Assembly: GCA_964484125.1 (NCBI GenBank) | Contig: CAZAEK010000005.1 | Location: 62,001 to 126,000, forward strand | Direction of reading: 5' to 3' | Origin: DSSM01 sp964484125 | GTDB taxonomy: Bacteria > Bacteroidota > Ignavibacteria > Tepidaquicellales > Tepidaquicellaceae | DNA length: 64,000 nt | In this document: positions 8,730 through 17,234 of the stretch, one piece after another | Numbering within the stretch: the first letter of the stretch is position 1 | Layout of the letters: each line of letters starts with the position of its first letter | Notes under the pieces: generated by a model | Seen by the model: only the letters and a program-made list of their open reading frames with translations | Databases searched by the model: none | What the model was told of the DNA's origin: nothing | Made by a program: the position numbers and the translations under genes

Positions 8730-9830
8730 TTATTTTAGCAACTCAATTTTTTTGAATACTGTTTCCGGGAATATATACTCCATACAATTATAATCACTGT
8801 TTTTGCATTTCGGAGAAAAATAGCATTTACATTCCTTTTCAGGTTCAATAATAATACCATTATCATATAATTCAAATTCATTTCGGTTAAAGATATTATT
8901 TAAAAGAACAACTTTTTTATCTAATCCAATTGCTATATGTAATCCCATAGTAACCTGAGTAACCACTATATCGCAATGATTTACAAGATTAATAAAAGTA
9001 CTCAGATTGTAATGACCAAAATATTTTGCCCCTGAATTAATGCTGTAATATTTGTTTTTTTCGTCTTCCTGTTCACCGCCAAGCAGAATTACTTCGTAAT
9101 TATTTTTAAGCAGTAATTTTATTAAATCAATCCAGTATTCATCTCTCCAGAGTCTTGAAGTCCATCTGCTTCCGCAACCGGTATTCAAACCGATAACTTT
9201 TTTACTTTTATCAATATCCCATTGTAAATCAGAATCTTTATTTATCGGCAAAATATATTTTTCTTTATTAAAATTAAATCCGCACATTTCAAAAATTTCT
9301 TCAGGATAACTTTTAGTATTTGCCTTCGATACTTCATCAAACAAGCCAGTAATGTATTTATGATTTGAAGATTCGCTGACAGGATAACATACACCGTCTT
9401 TGATAGAATAACCGATTTTATTTTTTGCCTGAATGGAATTTGTCAGAGATATTGCTTCTTTGTCTTTATCGAGATTAATTAATAAATCAAATGTTATCTC
9501 CTTTAAAAATAAAATGTTCTGTAAATTAAAATTTAAAACACTATCAGCATAACTTAAATCATCAATAGAATTATTCTGAGGTACTAATTCAGGTGAGTAT
9601 GTAAGCCAATATATAAAGGAATCGGGATATTTTTTTCTAAGCGGCTTTAGCAAAGGAGTTGTTCTGATTACATCACCTGCTGCACCGAGTTTGATAATAA
9701 GAATTTTTTCTTTTAAGGGCTTATAAAAATCACACTTAATACAATTAACACCATGCAATTTTGAGGGTTTACAGGGTATATCTCCCTTAAAGAATCTGCA
9801 ATCTGTTTTTAAATCTTCAATTTTAATCAT
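8730..9830 (-). CDS. Glycosyltransferase family 9 (heptosyltransferase-like) with Cys-rich ends
   Basis: A GT9 enzyme of about 366 residues with the family motif KLGAAGDVIRTTPLL and the C-terminal donor site around QVTMGLHIAIGL. Near the N-terminus lie C11, C20, C30 and C33, and near the C-terminus another four Cys (the ECKCYFSPKC segment and a later Cys), which could form metal sites. I chose ATG at 9830; a GTG at 9845 would add five residues. GT9 enzymes usually transfer heptose or related sugars to LPS core, but the substrate here is not known. It is the first gene of its operon. Confidence 0.78.
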   Translation of the reverse strand: MIKIEDLKTDCRFFKGDIPCKPSKLHGVNCIKCDFYKPLKEKILIIKLGAAGDVIRTTPLLKPLRKKYPDSFIYWLTYSPELVPQNNSIDDLSYADSVLNFNLQNILFLKEITFDLLINLDKDKEAISLTNSIQAKNKIGYSIKDGVCYPVSESSNHKYITGLFDEVSKANTKSYPEEIFEMCGFNFNKEKYILPINKDSDLQWDIDKSKKVIGLNTGCGSRWTSRLWRDEYWIDLIKLLLKNNYEVILLGGEQEDEKNKYYSINSGAKYFGHYNLSTFINLVNHCDIVVTQVTMGLHIAIGLDKKVVLLNNIFNRNEFELYDNGIIIEPEKECKCYFSPKCKNSDYNCMEYIFPETVFKKIELLK

Positions 9831-9882
9831 AAAAAAATTTATCACAAAATATAAATCATATAAAATTCAGATGTAATACAAT

Positions 9883-9920
9883 AAAAAAAGGGCTGAATAA
9901 ATTTCATTCAGCCCTTTTTT
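9883..9920 (-). terminator. Rho-independent (bidirectional) terminator
   Basis: The inverted repeat GGGCTGAAT / ATTCAGCCC (9890-9898 and 9906-9914) has a 7-nt loop and is flanked by an A run on the left and a T run on the right, so it can work on either strand. By position it ends the minus-strand transcript of the Ycf48-like gene, before the GT9 operon begins. Confidence 0.8.
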
Positions 9921-9936
9921 GATGAAAGAGCAACAA

Positions 9937-11479
9937 CTATTTAATAAGAATCATTTTTCTGATAAAATCATTTTCACCTGCAAAAAGACGGTAAAAGTAA
10001 ATTCCGCTTGGAATATCAGAGGCATCATAGAATAATGTATATTCTCCGGGGTTTAATTCTCTATTTAAAATATTTTCTACGATTCTTCCATTAACATCAA
10101 ACACCGAAAGATTTACAATTCCGCTTTTAATAATACTGAACTTAATTGTAGTTTGAGAATTAAAAGGGTTCGGGTAATTCTGATATAAATCATATTTTTC
10201 AGGTATTGAAGAAGTGTAATTTAAAATGGAACTGATGATAGTTGCGAAATTTGATATTGAAGACCAGGGGTTAATTCCAAAGGTTGTATTAGCTTTAACT
10301 CTCCAGAAATACGTAGTAGCAGTATTAAGTTTGCCCGGCGGAACGTTGTGTTGATTTAAAGTTGTAGTAACAGAATCAACAATGTATGAAAAGTTTGCAA
10401 AAGGAGAAACCTGGACGGGATAGTTAATAACGCCTGTTCCAGTTGTCCATATAAGCGTAGGAGTAAGAGGAATATTATATGAGTTATTTGGAGGTGAGAT
10501 TAATTCCGGTACAAAAGCTGTCTGACCGCCGGTTTGACTTTTCAGAATTAAACCGTCATAACCACAGGCATATAAATTCAAGAAATCAGTAAAATGTAAA
10601 GAAAGAACACCCTTTGTTGTTCCAGTGCTCTGTTGAATCCAATTGTTTCCTGCATTAGATGTAAATAGAATCAGACCATTGTTTCCTGTTATGTAACCGG
10701 TATTGCTGTTGATAAATCTGACTGCGTGCAGATCATTTGTTAACCCAAGATTAATTTGTGTCCAGGGAAGACCTGCATTTTGAGTTTTTAAAATTTTACC
10801 TGATTGCCCGACGGTGAAACCAGTATCAGTATTAATAAAATAAATAGAATTCAGCCAACTGCTGTAATTCACAAGATAAAACCAATTTTCACCGGTGTCA
10901 GTTGATTTAATAATTTGTCCGGTTCTTCCGACAGAATACCCTGTTTGATTATTTACAAATGTAATGCATTCAAGATAGTCAGGTGTACATGAATTAGTTT
11001 GATACCAGTTATTACCTCCGTTTGTTGTTTTAATTATTGTTCCCCAATCAGCACAGCTAAATCCTGTATTCTCATTAAGAAAAAAAACAGAGAACAACGA
11101 TTTTGTTATTCCTGAATTTTGCTGGAACCAGCTGTTACCTCCGTTAGTTGTTTTCAGGATAACAGAATTAGGATAATATCCTCCGACTGCAAAACCTGTT
11201 TGAGAATTAATAAAGAAAATATCCTGAAGACCTGCTGAATTAGATTGATATATGGTATTCCAGTTCAATCCTGAGTTTGTAGTTTTTAAAATAGCTAAAT
11301 AAGGGTTGGGAGTACTTCCATATCCCCCTGCAATAAAACCCGTGGAACTGTTTATGAAAAATACCGGAGTTGAGGTTTGTAGTTGAAGGTGATGGAGTAA
11401 TCTGCCAACCGTTCTGAGGACTTGCATTTACGGTGAATAATAAAATAATTATTACCATGCAAAAGTTTTTAAAAAACAT
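9937..11479 (-). CDS. Secreted Ycf48-like repeat protein with T9SS sorting domain; frameshifted
   Basis: The product has repeats of the Ycf48/BNR beta-propeller type (recurring FFINSSTGFIAGG-like and LKTTNGGNSW units), then a fibronectin-like domain and a T9SS sorting tail (YPNPFNSQTT onward). As it stands the gene is broken: the signal peptide and first mature residues are in one frame (11479 to about 11358), while the rest (from the T run near 11357-11361 to 9937) is in another. Adding one T to that run restores FFINSSTGF exactly. The start at 11479 is set by a strong SD. It is a secreted surface protein of unknown target. Confidence 0.75.
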
Positions 11480-11484
11480 GGCTA

Positions 11485-11490
11485 CTCCTT
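11485..11490 (-). promoter_or_regulatory. Shine-Dalgarno site that fixes the start of the Ycf48-like gene
   Basis: On the minus strand AAGGAG lies 5 nt before the ATG at 11479, directly ahead of a normal signal peptide (MFFKNF, then a run of Ile and Leu). It favours this start over the ATG upstream at 11527 and over the internal ATG at 11427, which would drop the signal peptide. Confidence 0.65.
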
Positions 11491-11575
11491 TTTTTGGGAA
11501 CTTAACGCTTAATAAATTAAAAAGCAATAATTTTATTTCTATATGCTATTGTCTTAGAGAACGACAAAATCTATA

Positions 11576-12649
11576 TCAAAACTCTATTCCAGACGAGAGA
11601 ATAACCTCGCCTCTGCTGTTTGAATTGTCATGGAATAATTTCAGTGTTTCATCGAACTGAAGATATCTTGCTTCAAGTCTGAAATACGACGATTCAATAG
11701 GTTTATATTCGATTCCACCTGTTACTCCAATTGAATTTTTTACTCCTGAAGAATTTCCTTCTGAATTCAGATAAACTCCGGCAAGAATTCCGTCAGGGTC
11801 AGAGAAATATTCTCCGCGAAGCATTAAATTAATTTTCGGATGTACTTTGTATCTGCTACTGATAAATGTTCCGTATGCAAAAGCAGAATTATCACTTCCA
11901 TCAAGTTTAGATTTTTCCTGAAAAGTATAATCGCCGGAAATAATCAGTTCAAGATTTTTTACAGGGGATAAATTAACTACGAGATTGTTTAACATTCTTG
12001 TCCTGCCATCTGTACTTTTTGGCATTTCATTTCCAATGATGTTGTTATAAGTTATTTTCAGGTTTGGGCAATGAGTATATATAAGTTGAATTCCGGCTGA
12101 TACGTTTTCGTTATTATCTTCCAATACATTATAACCATTAAGAATGTGAAGCGATGCAGAAAATTTTTCACTGAAATCATAAGATATTTTTATGCCGCTT
12201 TGATAAAATGGCTCAACGTAGCTCGACATTGCAAATGTTGAAAAAAAGTTATACATTGGAAATGTTTCACCGCCTATGTGAGTAATAAAATATCCTGCAT
12301 CAATCCAGAAATCTTTTGCTGGTGACACTCCAACATAAGCTTCCTGAATTAACTGCATTTTATCAGGCCAGTTATATCTCGGAATATCTCCAAAATGAAA
12401 AGTAGTTTTTCCGCGGATAAAATCAGATTCATATTTTGCAGAAATCTGAGCCAAATCAATCCTGAATTGATTCCTGATTTCACTCATAGCTGAGAACTGC
12501 CTTAGAGACTGACCTTTATCAGTGTCATAAGCATAGTAAAAACTGACAAGTCCGGATACTTCAACATCTTTCAGTATTTTAGAAATATCAGACTGTGAGA
12601 TAACTACGGAAGGTAATAGAAAGAAAAAAAGGAAGTAAAATTTTTTCAT
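11576..12649 (-). CDS. Outer-membrane beta-barrel porin (BBP2-like)
   Basis: A 357-residue protein with a signal peptide (residues 1-18, cleavage near VISQS) followed by alternating hydrophobic/polar beta-strands and a C-terminal strand ending in Phe (SSGIEF), typical of an outer-membrane barrel. The GYFITHIGGETFP and MSSYVEPFYQSG segments resemble the putative beta-barrel porin-2 family. It would act as a pore for small solutes in the outer membrane; its specificity is unknown. It lies upstream of, and in the same direction as, the T9SS cargo gene, with about 96 nt between them. Confidence 0.72.
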   Translation of the reverse strand: MKKFYFLFFFLLPSVVISQSDISKILKDVEVSGLVSFYYAYDTDKGQSLRQFSAMSEIRNQFRIDLAQISAKYESDFIRGKTTFHFGDIPRYNWPDKMQLIQEAYVGVSPAKDFWIDAGYFITHIGGETFPMYNFFSTFAMSSYVEPFYQSGIKISYDFSEKFSASLHILNGYNVLEDNNENVSAGIQLIYTHCPNLKITYNNIIGNEMPKSTDGRTRMLNNLVVNLSPVKNLELIISGDYTFQEKSKLDGSDNSAFAYGTFISSRYKVHPKINLMLRGEYFSDPDGILAGVYLNSEGNSSGVKNSIGVTGGIEYKPIESSYFRLEARYLQFDETLKLFHDNSNSRGEVILSSGIEF

Positions 12650-12816
12650 TTTAAAATAAATTTAGTTAATTAACCTGAATAAAATACATTAAGATTATTT
12701 AAAATACAATAATTATTTTATTGAAAATCAATGAAAAAAAATATAAAAAAATTATTCTGATTTTTATTTTATCTAAACCCTAATAAAATCAAGGGTTTTC
12801 AGATGCAAAAAACTTC

Positions 12817-12846
12817 TTGACAATTATATTTTAAATGTTATATTTG
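12817..12846 (+). promoter_or_regulatory. Bacteroidetes-type sigma-A promoter of the ATP-grasp/KamA operon
   Basis: TTGACA at 12817-12822 and TATATTTG at 12839-12846 match the consensus TTG-N19-TAnnTTTG exactly, including the 19-nt spacing. The site lies 32 nt ahead of the first start codon in an AT-rich intergenic stretch and points into the operon. Confidence 0.68.
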
Positions 12847-12877
12847 TGAAAACTTTTTTGTAACTTATTGAAATTTA

Positions 12878-13954
12878 TTGAAGTTAGGATTAACATATAA
12901 TGTCAGGAAAGAATTTTCGGACGCAACTTCTTTGGAAATAAAAAATAAAGCATCTGAAAACCTGCTTAACGAAAATCTGATTCAGAATTACCCTGAAAGA
13001 GTTGATGATACTTTTGCTGAATGGGATAGTATGGAAACTATAGATGCAATTAAATATGCGCTTGAGCTTGAAGGAAATGAGGTTGAATTAATTGAAGCAG
13101 ATGAAGATGCTTTCTATAAGTTGAAAAATTACAAGCCAGATTTAGTATTTAATGTTGCTGAAGGTTTTTACGGGGCTTCACGCGAATCTCAAATTCCTTC
13201 CATGCTTGAAATGCTCAATATACCTTTCACGGGTTCTGATTCGATTTCAATAGGTATTTGTCACGATAAATCGAGATGCAAAGAAATCCTTTCTTATTAC
13301 AAAATTCCAAATGCTCCGTTTTTAATCAGCCGTAATACTTTAAATAATATTAAAGGTGATTTTCCGAAATTTGTTAAACCTCTTCACGAAGGAAGTTCAA
13401 AAGGTATTTATAATTCTTCGGTAGTAAATAATCTTTTGGAACTGAATAATGAAATTGAGAGAATTTCCAATAGCTATAATCAACCGGCTTTAATAGAAGA
13501 TTTCCTGCCCGGCAGGGAGTTTACTGTTGCAATGCTTGGTAATGGAGAAAATGTGAGAGTATTGCCGGTTATTGAAATTAATCTCGATGAAGTACCTGAT
13601 GATTTCAATAAGATTTATTCCTATGAAGTAAAATGGTTTTTTGATACGAGAGAAAATCAACTCGATATTTTTAAATGTCCGGCAGATATAAACAAGGAAT
13701 TGTATCTGGAAATCGAGAATATATGTAAACGCGCGTTTAATTGCCTCAGGTTAAAAGACTGGTCAAGAATTGATGTCAGACTCGATAAAAACGGCGTACC
13801 GAATATAGTTGAAATCAATCCGCTCCCGGGAATATTACCTGACCCTGCAGATAATTCCTGTTTTCCGAAAGCCGCAAGAGAAATAGGATTGAATTACAAT
13901 CAGATGATTAACGCAGTATTAAACGAAGCAAAAAAGAGGTATAATCTGGAATGA
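12878..13954 (+). CDS. ATP-grasp ligase, D-Ala-D-Ala ligase-like (first of a pair)
   Basis: A 358-residue ATP-grasp enzyme of the Ddl type. The glycine-rich loop KPLHEGSSKGI (167-177) and the metal-binding D299 and E312/N314 (VEINPLPG) are in the positions expected for catalysis. Such enzymes join an amino group to a carboxylate through an acyl phosphate. The N-terminal half carries an insertion rich in Asp and Glu (about residues 14-60) not usual for Ddl, so the substrate is probably not D-Ala. The start is TTG at 12878. It is the first gene of a four-gene operon and overlaps the next by 4 nt. Confidence 0.75.
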   Translation: MKLGLTYNVRKEFSDATSLEIKNKASENLLNENLIQNYPERVDDTFAEWDSMETIDAIKYALELEGNEVELIEADEDAFYKLKNYKPDLVFNVAEGFYGASRESQIPSMLEMLNIPFTGSDSISIGICHDKSRCKEILSYYKIPNAPFLISRNTLNNIKGDFPKFVKPLHEGSSKGIYNSSVVNNLLELNNEIERISNSYNQPALIEDFLPGREFTVAMLGNGENVRVLPVIEINLDEVPDDFNKIYSYEVKWFFDTRENQLDIFKCPADINKELYLEIENICKRAFNCLRLKDWSRIDVRLDKNGVPNIVEINPLPGILPDPADNSCFPKAAREIGLNYNQMINAVLNEAKKRYNLE

Positions 13955-15042
13955 AAATACATATACTATTTAATGATCCGCTGCAATACACTAAAGATAA
14001 AATCTGGGACGACGGTGTTACCAATATTGATGAAGTCTCAGAGCCGATTGATATGAGCGAATACGGCGTGATTGATGAAATGAAAGCAGTTCAAAGAGCC
14101 CTTTCAACAACTGAGCATGAGACGAAGATTGTACCCGTAGCTATTGATATTTATAAATTGATTGATGAACTGAGAAATGATACACCTGATATGATTTTCA
14201 ATCTTTGTGAATCTCTTGACGGCGATCCGACTCAGGAAATGAATATAGCTTCCTTGTTCGAGATTTTAAAAATTCCATATACCGGCTCAAGAGCTTTAAC
14301 CCTTGGGCTTGCATTAAATAAATCACGTGTAAAGGAAATTCTTAATTATCATAACATTCCTACTGCGGCTCATTACCTATGTAATAATTCAAATAAGTTC
14401 AGAGATAACGGATATTACAGGGTTAAAGATAAATATCCTTTAATTGTAAAACCATCAAGGGAAGATGCAAGTATCGGAATTGATAATAGTTCAGTTGTAA
14501 GAAATGACGAAGAGTTAAAAAGCAGAATTGAATACATACTTGATGTGCATAAACAACCGGCTTTGATTGAGGAATTTATTGAAGGCAGGGAAATAAATGT
14601 AAGCGTAGTCGGGAATGTTAAAAAAGATGAAAATGATTTAATAGTGTTTCCGATTTCAGAAATTGATTTTTCAGAACTTCCTCCTGAATTGCCTAAGATT
14701 GTTAGTTATAACAGCAAATGGATGTATAATACTGTTGAGTTTTCAGGAACAAAGGCAGTATGCCCCGCTAAGAATATTTCTCCCGAACTTGAAGAGGTTA
14801 TTAAATCAACTGCAAGGAAAGTATATGCTTTGATTGGCGCATCTGATTATGCAAGGGTTGATTTCAGAGTCAAAGACGGAATTCCTTATGTGCTTGAGCT
14901 TAATCCAAATCCTGACATAGCTTCAGATGTTGACGAAGACACAGGATTTACAAGAAGCGGCAAAGCTTATGGATGGACTTATGAACAGTTAATTCAAAAC
15001 ATAATAGGATATGCTGCGGAAAGGTGGAATGTGAAAGTATAA
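13951..15042 (+). CDS. ATP-grasp ligase, D-Ala-D-Ala ligase-like (second of a pair)
   Basis: A 363-residue paralogue of the gene upstream, of the same length and domain order. The loop is KPSREDASIGI (167-177), where EGSS of the first copy is EDAS; the metal ligands are D304 and E316/N318 in LELNPNPD. The two copies differ throughout, so they probably act on different substrates or in two successive ligations. The ATG overlaps the previous stop (ATGA), which points to coupled synthesis and perhaps a heteromeric enzyme. The true cell-wall Ddl is unlikely to be a tandem pair of this kind. Confidence 0.75.
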   Translation: MKIHILFNDPLQYTKDKIWDDGVTNIDEVSEPIDMSEYGVIDEMKAVQRALSTTEHETKIVPVAIDIYKLIDELRNDTPDMIFNLCESLDGDPTQEMNIASLFEILKIPYTGSRALTLGLALNKSRVKEILNYHNIPTAAHYLCNNSNKFRDNGYYRVKDKYPLIVKPSREDASIGIDNSSVVRNDEELKSRIEYILDVHKQPALIEEFIEGREINVSVVGNVKKDENDLIVFPISEIDFSELPPELPKIVSYNSKWMYNTVEFSGTKAVCPAKNISPELEEVIKSTARKVYALIGASDYARVDFRVKDGIPYVLELNPNPDIASDVDEDTGFTRSGKAYGWTYEQLIQNIIGYAAERWNVKV

Positions 15043-15046
15043 CAAG

Positions 15047-15514
15047 ATGATAAGAAGTATAGAAAATAAGGACAGAAATACAATAGAAAAAATTTTAAAT
15101 GATACAAATAATTTCAAAGATTTTGAGATTCAGGTTGCAATGGAATTGATAGATACATATTTAACAGATGAGAATCAGAAGGATTACCATATCTTCGTTG
15201 ATGAAGATAATAATGAATTAAGAGGTTATGTATGTGTAGGACCAAGACCAATGACTAAAGGTACATGGGACTTATACTGGATAGCAGTAAATCCATCTGT
15301 GCAGGCAAAAGGAGTCGGAAGCGGATTGATTGCATTTTCTGAAGATTATATAAAGAAAAAAGGCGGATGGCTTATATGGATTGAAACAAGCGGAAAAGAA
15401 TCTTATGAAAAGGAAAGAAAATTTTATCAGAAAAATGGTTATAAAGTATTTACAGAAGTAAAAGATTTTTATGACAGGGGAGATTCCCTTGTTGTTTTCG
15501 GAAAGTATATTTAA
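15047..15514 (+). CDS. GNAT-family N-acetyltransferase
   Basis: A 155-residue GNAT domain with the acetyl-CoA pyrophosphate loop VQAKGVGSGLI (near residue 90) preceded by the strand LYWIAVNP, and a typical C-terminal FYQKNGYKVF motif. It would transfer an acetyl (or other acyl) group from CoA to an amine. It lies 4 nt after the second ATP-grasp gene and 35 nt before the KamA gene. By context the amine may be a beta-amino acid or the product of the ligases; AblB, the acetyltransferase that pairs with lysine aminomutase in N-epsilon-acetyl-beta-lysine synthesis, is longer. Confidence 0.78.
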   Translation: MIRSIENKDRNTIEKILNDTNNFKDFEIQVAMELIDTYLTDENQKDYHIFVDEDNNELRGYVCVGPRPMTKGTWDLYWIAVNPSVQAKGVGSGLIAFSEDYIKKKGGWLIWIETSGKESYEKERKFYQKNGYKVFTEVKDFYDRGDSLVVFGKYI

Positions 15515-15549
15515 GAGTATTTACAAACAAAACAGGAGAAAAACATTTT

Positions 15550-16695
15550 ATGGAACTTTGGCAGGAAATGATTCGGGAAAGCATACATTCGGTTGACCAG
15601 CTTGTTGAGAAGTTTGGTTTAGACCGCGATGTAGCTCAAAGGCTTGATAAGTTTTTTCAGGCGCGAATCAATCCATATTACCTGTCGCTGATAAGATATC
15701 CGGGCGACCCGATATGGAAACAATGCGTTCCTGACGAAATTGAGCTCGAAGATATTGACGCAGCAGAAGATCCCCTTGCGGAAGATGATATGAGTCCGGT
15801 ACCTAATATAGTCCACAGATATCCAGACAGGGCTCTTTTCCTGACTACTTCGCAATGCGGATTATATTGCAGATTCTGTACAAGAAAAAGAAAAGTAGGA
15901 GACTCAACAAAAATCTCTATGCGGAATCTTGAATCTGCATTTAAGTATCTTGAAGAGCATACTGAAATAAATGATGTAATACTTTCCGGTGGTGATCCGC
16001 TTATGCTGACAGATGCAATGCTTGAAAAGATTTTAATCAGATTAAGAAGCATCAGTCATATTCAGGTAATCAGACTTGGTACAAAGATGCCGTGTGTTTT
16101 GCCGCATAGAATTACACCAAAACTGGTTGCTATGCTGAGAAAATATCATCCCATCTATGTAAATACTCATTTCAATCATCCCTGGGAAATAACTGAGGAA
16201 TCAACAAAGGCATGCGGAATGCTTGCAGATGCCGGAATACCTGTAGGAAATCAGGCAGTATTGATGAAAGGTGTGAACGACGACGCAGAAACAATAAAAG
16301 AACTGATGAAAAAACTGCTTGCAATACGCGTAAGACCTTATTATCTCTATCAGGCAGATTTAACCAAGGGCGCAAATCATTTCAGAACACCTCTCAGAGT
16401 TGGGCTTGAGATTATGGATAAATTACGCGGACATATATCAGGTCTCGCTGTCCCGCAGTTTGTAATTGATGCTCCTGGTGGCGGCGGAAAAATTCCTATC
16501 TTACCTGAATATATAATAGCTCGCTCAGAAGATAAAATTATTCTCAGAAATTTCAAATACAACTTATATGAATATCCGGATGTCAGGGAAGAAAATCAGG
16601 TAACTGACAGGTCTCACTTCCTGAGGAAAAACGGAAAAGCACTGAAAAGTAAAAGTCTTCCTAAATATCTGAAACTACCTATATTGAATACTTAA
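15550..16695 (+). CDS. kamA: KamA-family radical SAM aminomutase (lysine 2,3-aminomutase-like)
   Basis: A 381-residue radical SAM, PLP-dependent enzyme. The [4Fe-4S] cysteines are C103, C107 and C110 (SQCGLYCRFCTRKR), the PLP lysine is K314 (DAPGGGGK), and R112 fits the substrate-carboxylate Arg. The two Asp that bind the lysine side-chain amine in clostridial lysine 2,3-aminomutase are kept (D270 in QADL, D307 in VIDAP), so lysine to beta-lysine is the likely reaction; glutamate 2,3-aminomutase lacks this pair. A GGAG sequence lies about 12 nt before the ATG. It is last in the operon and followed by a terminator. EpmB is an alternative but no epmA neighbour is seen. Confidence 0.83.
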   Translation: MELWQEMIRESIHSVDQLVEKFGLDRDVAQRLDKFFQARINPYYLSLIRYPGDPIWKQCVPDEIELEDIDAAEDPLAEDDMSPVPNIVHRYPDRALFLTTSQCGLYCRFCTRKRKVGDSTKISMRNLESAFKYLEEHTEINDVILSGGDPLMLTDAMLEKILIRLRSISHIQVIRLGTKMPCVLPHRITPKLVAMLRKYHPIYVNTHFNHPWEITEESTKACGMLADAGIPVGNQAVLMKGVNDDAETIKELMKKLLAIRVRPYYLYQADLTKGANHFRTPLRVGLEIMDKLRGHISGLAVPQFVIDAPGGGGKIPILPEYIIARSEDKIILRNFKYNLYEYPDVREENQVTDRSHFLRKNGKALKSKSLPKYLKLPILNT

Positions 16696-16720
16696 TTAAT
16701 AATCATACTGGAATTAATCA

Positions 16721-16756
16721 AAGCCGGCAGTTGATTTAAACTCCCGGCTTTTTTAT
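16721..16756 (+). terminator. Rho-independent terminator after kamA
   Basis: The hairpin AGCCGGCAGTT / AACTCCCGGCT (stem with one bulge, loop GATTTA) at 16722-16749 is followed by a T run. It closes the four-gene ATP-grasp/KamA operon, and its T run directly abuts the ECF-type promoter of the next operon. Confidence 0.82.
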
Positions 16757-16758
16757 TT

Positions 16759-16784
16759 GCAACCTTTTTTTACTTACTTACGTC
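16759..16784 (+). promoter_or_regulatory. Candidate ECF sigma-dependent promoter
   Basis: GCAAC (16759-16763) and CGTC (16781-16784) lie 17 nt apart with a T-rich spacer, the layout of ECF promoters (AAC at -35, CGTC at -10). It lies 44 nt before an operon that itself encodes an ECF sigma factor, so autoregulation is the natural reading. No experimental evidence is available. Confidence 0.5.
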
Positions 16785-16828
16785 TTATACAATAAACAGT
16801 AAACCTTAAAAAATAAAGGATTAAAAAA

Positions 16829-17230
16829 ATGGAAAGATTTATAGATAGCATGATTCCGATTTTTGGAATAATATTCACTTTCGGAATACCCGGATTAATT
16901 ATATTCTGGGCAATCTATACTAAACACAAGGAGAGAATGAGACTGATTGAAAAAGGTCTTACTCCCGAAGAAGTGAAAAGATATTTTGCAGACCCTGAAA
17001 AGCCAAGAAACCCGTATTCGGGATTAAAATGGGGATTGATACTTGCTTTTCTTGGGGCAGGAATAATCATCAGCAATATTTTGTATGATAAAATGCAACT
17101 GAGCGATGGCTATACAGGCGGATTTGTTATCCTCTCAATCGGTCTCGGATATCTGGTTTATTTTATCATTGTGAAAAATAAAACCGAAGAAGATAAATTT
17201 AAAAAAATTAATGAAGATAAAAATTCATAA
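16829..17230 (+). CDS. Small membrane protein, DUF6249-like
   Basis: A 133-residue protein with an N-terminal membrane helix (about residues 8-30), the cytoplasmic signature KHKERMRLIEKGLTPEE, and two further hydrophobic segments (about 49-66 and 77-95). This layout matches the DUF6249-type membrane proteins that often accompany ECF sigma factors in Bacteroidetes; the family's function is unknown. It is first in an operon with a surface lipoprotein and the sigma factor, so it may sense or modulate the sigma factor at the membrane. Confidence 0.7.
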   Translation: MERFIDSMIPIFGIIFTFGIPGLIIFWAIYTKHKERMRLIEKGLTPEEVKRYFADPEKPRNPYSGLKWGLILAFLGAGIIISNILYDKMQLSDGYTGGFVILSIGLGYLVYFIIVKNKTEEDKFKKINEDKNS

Positions 17231-17234
17231 ACTG

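Noticed and set aside
15678..16052. Minus-strand frame of 124 codons inside kamA
   Set aside because: Antisense to conserved KamA motifs; it has no recognisable domain and no upstream signals.
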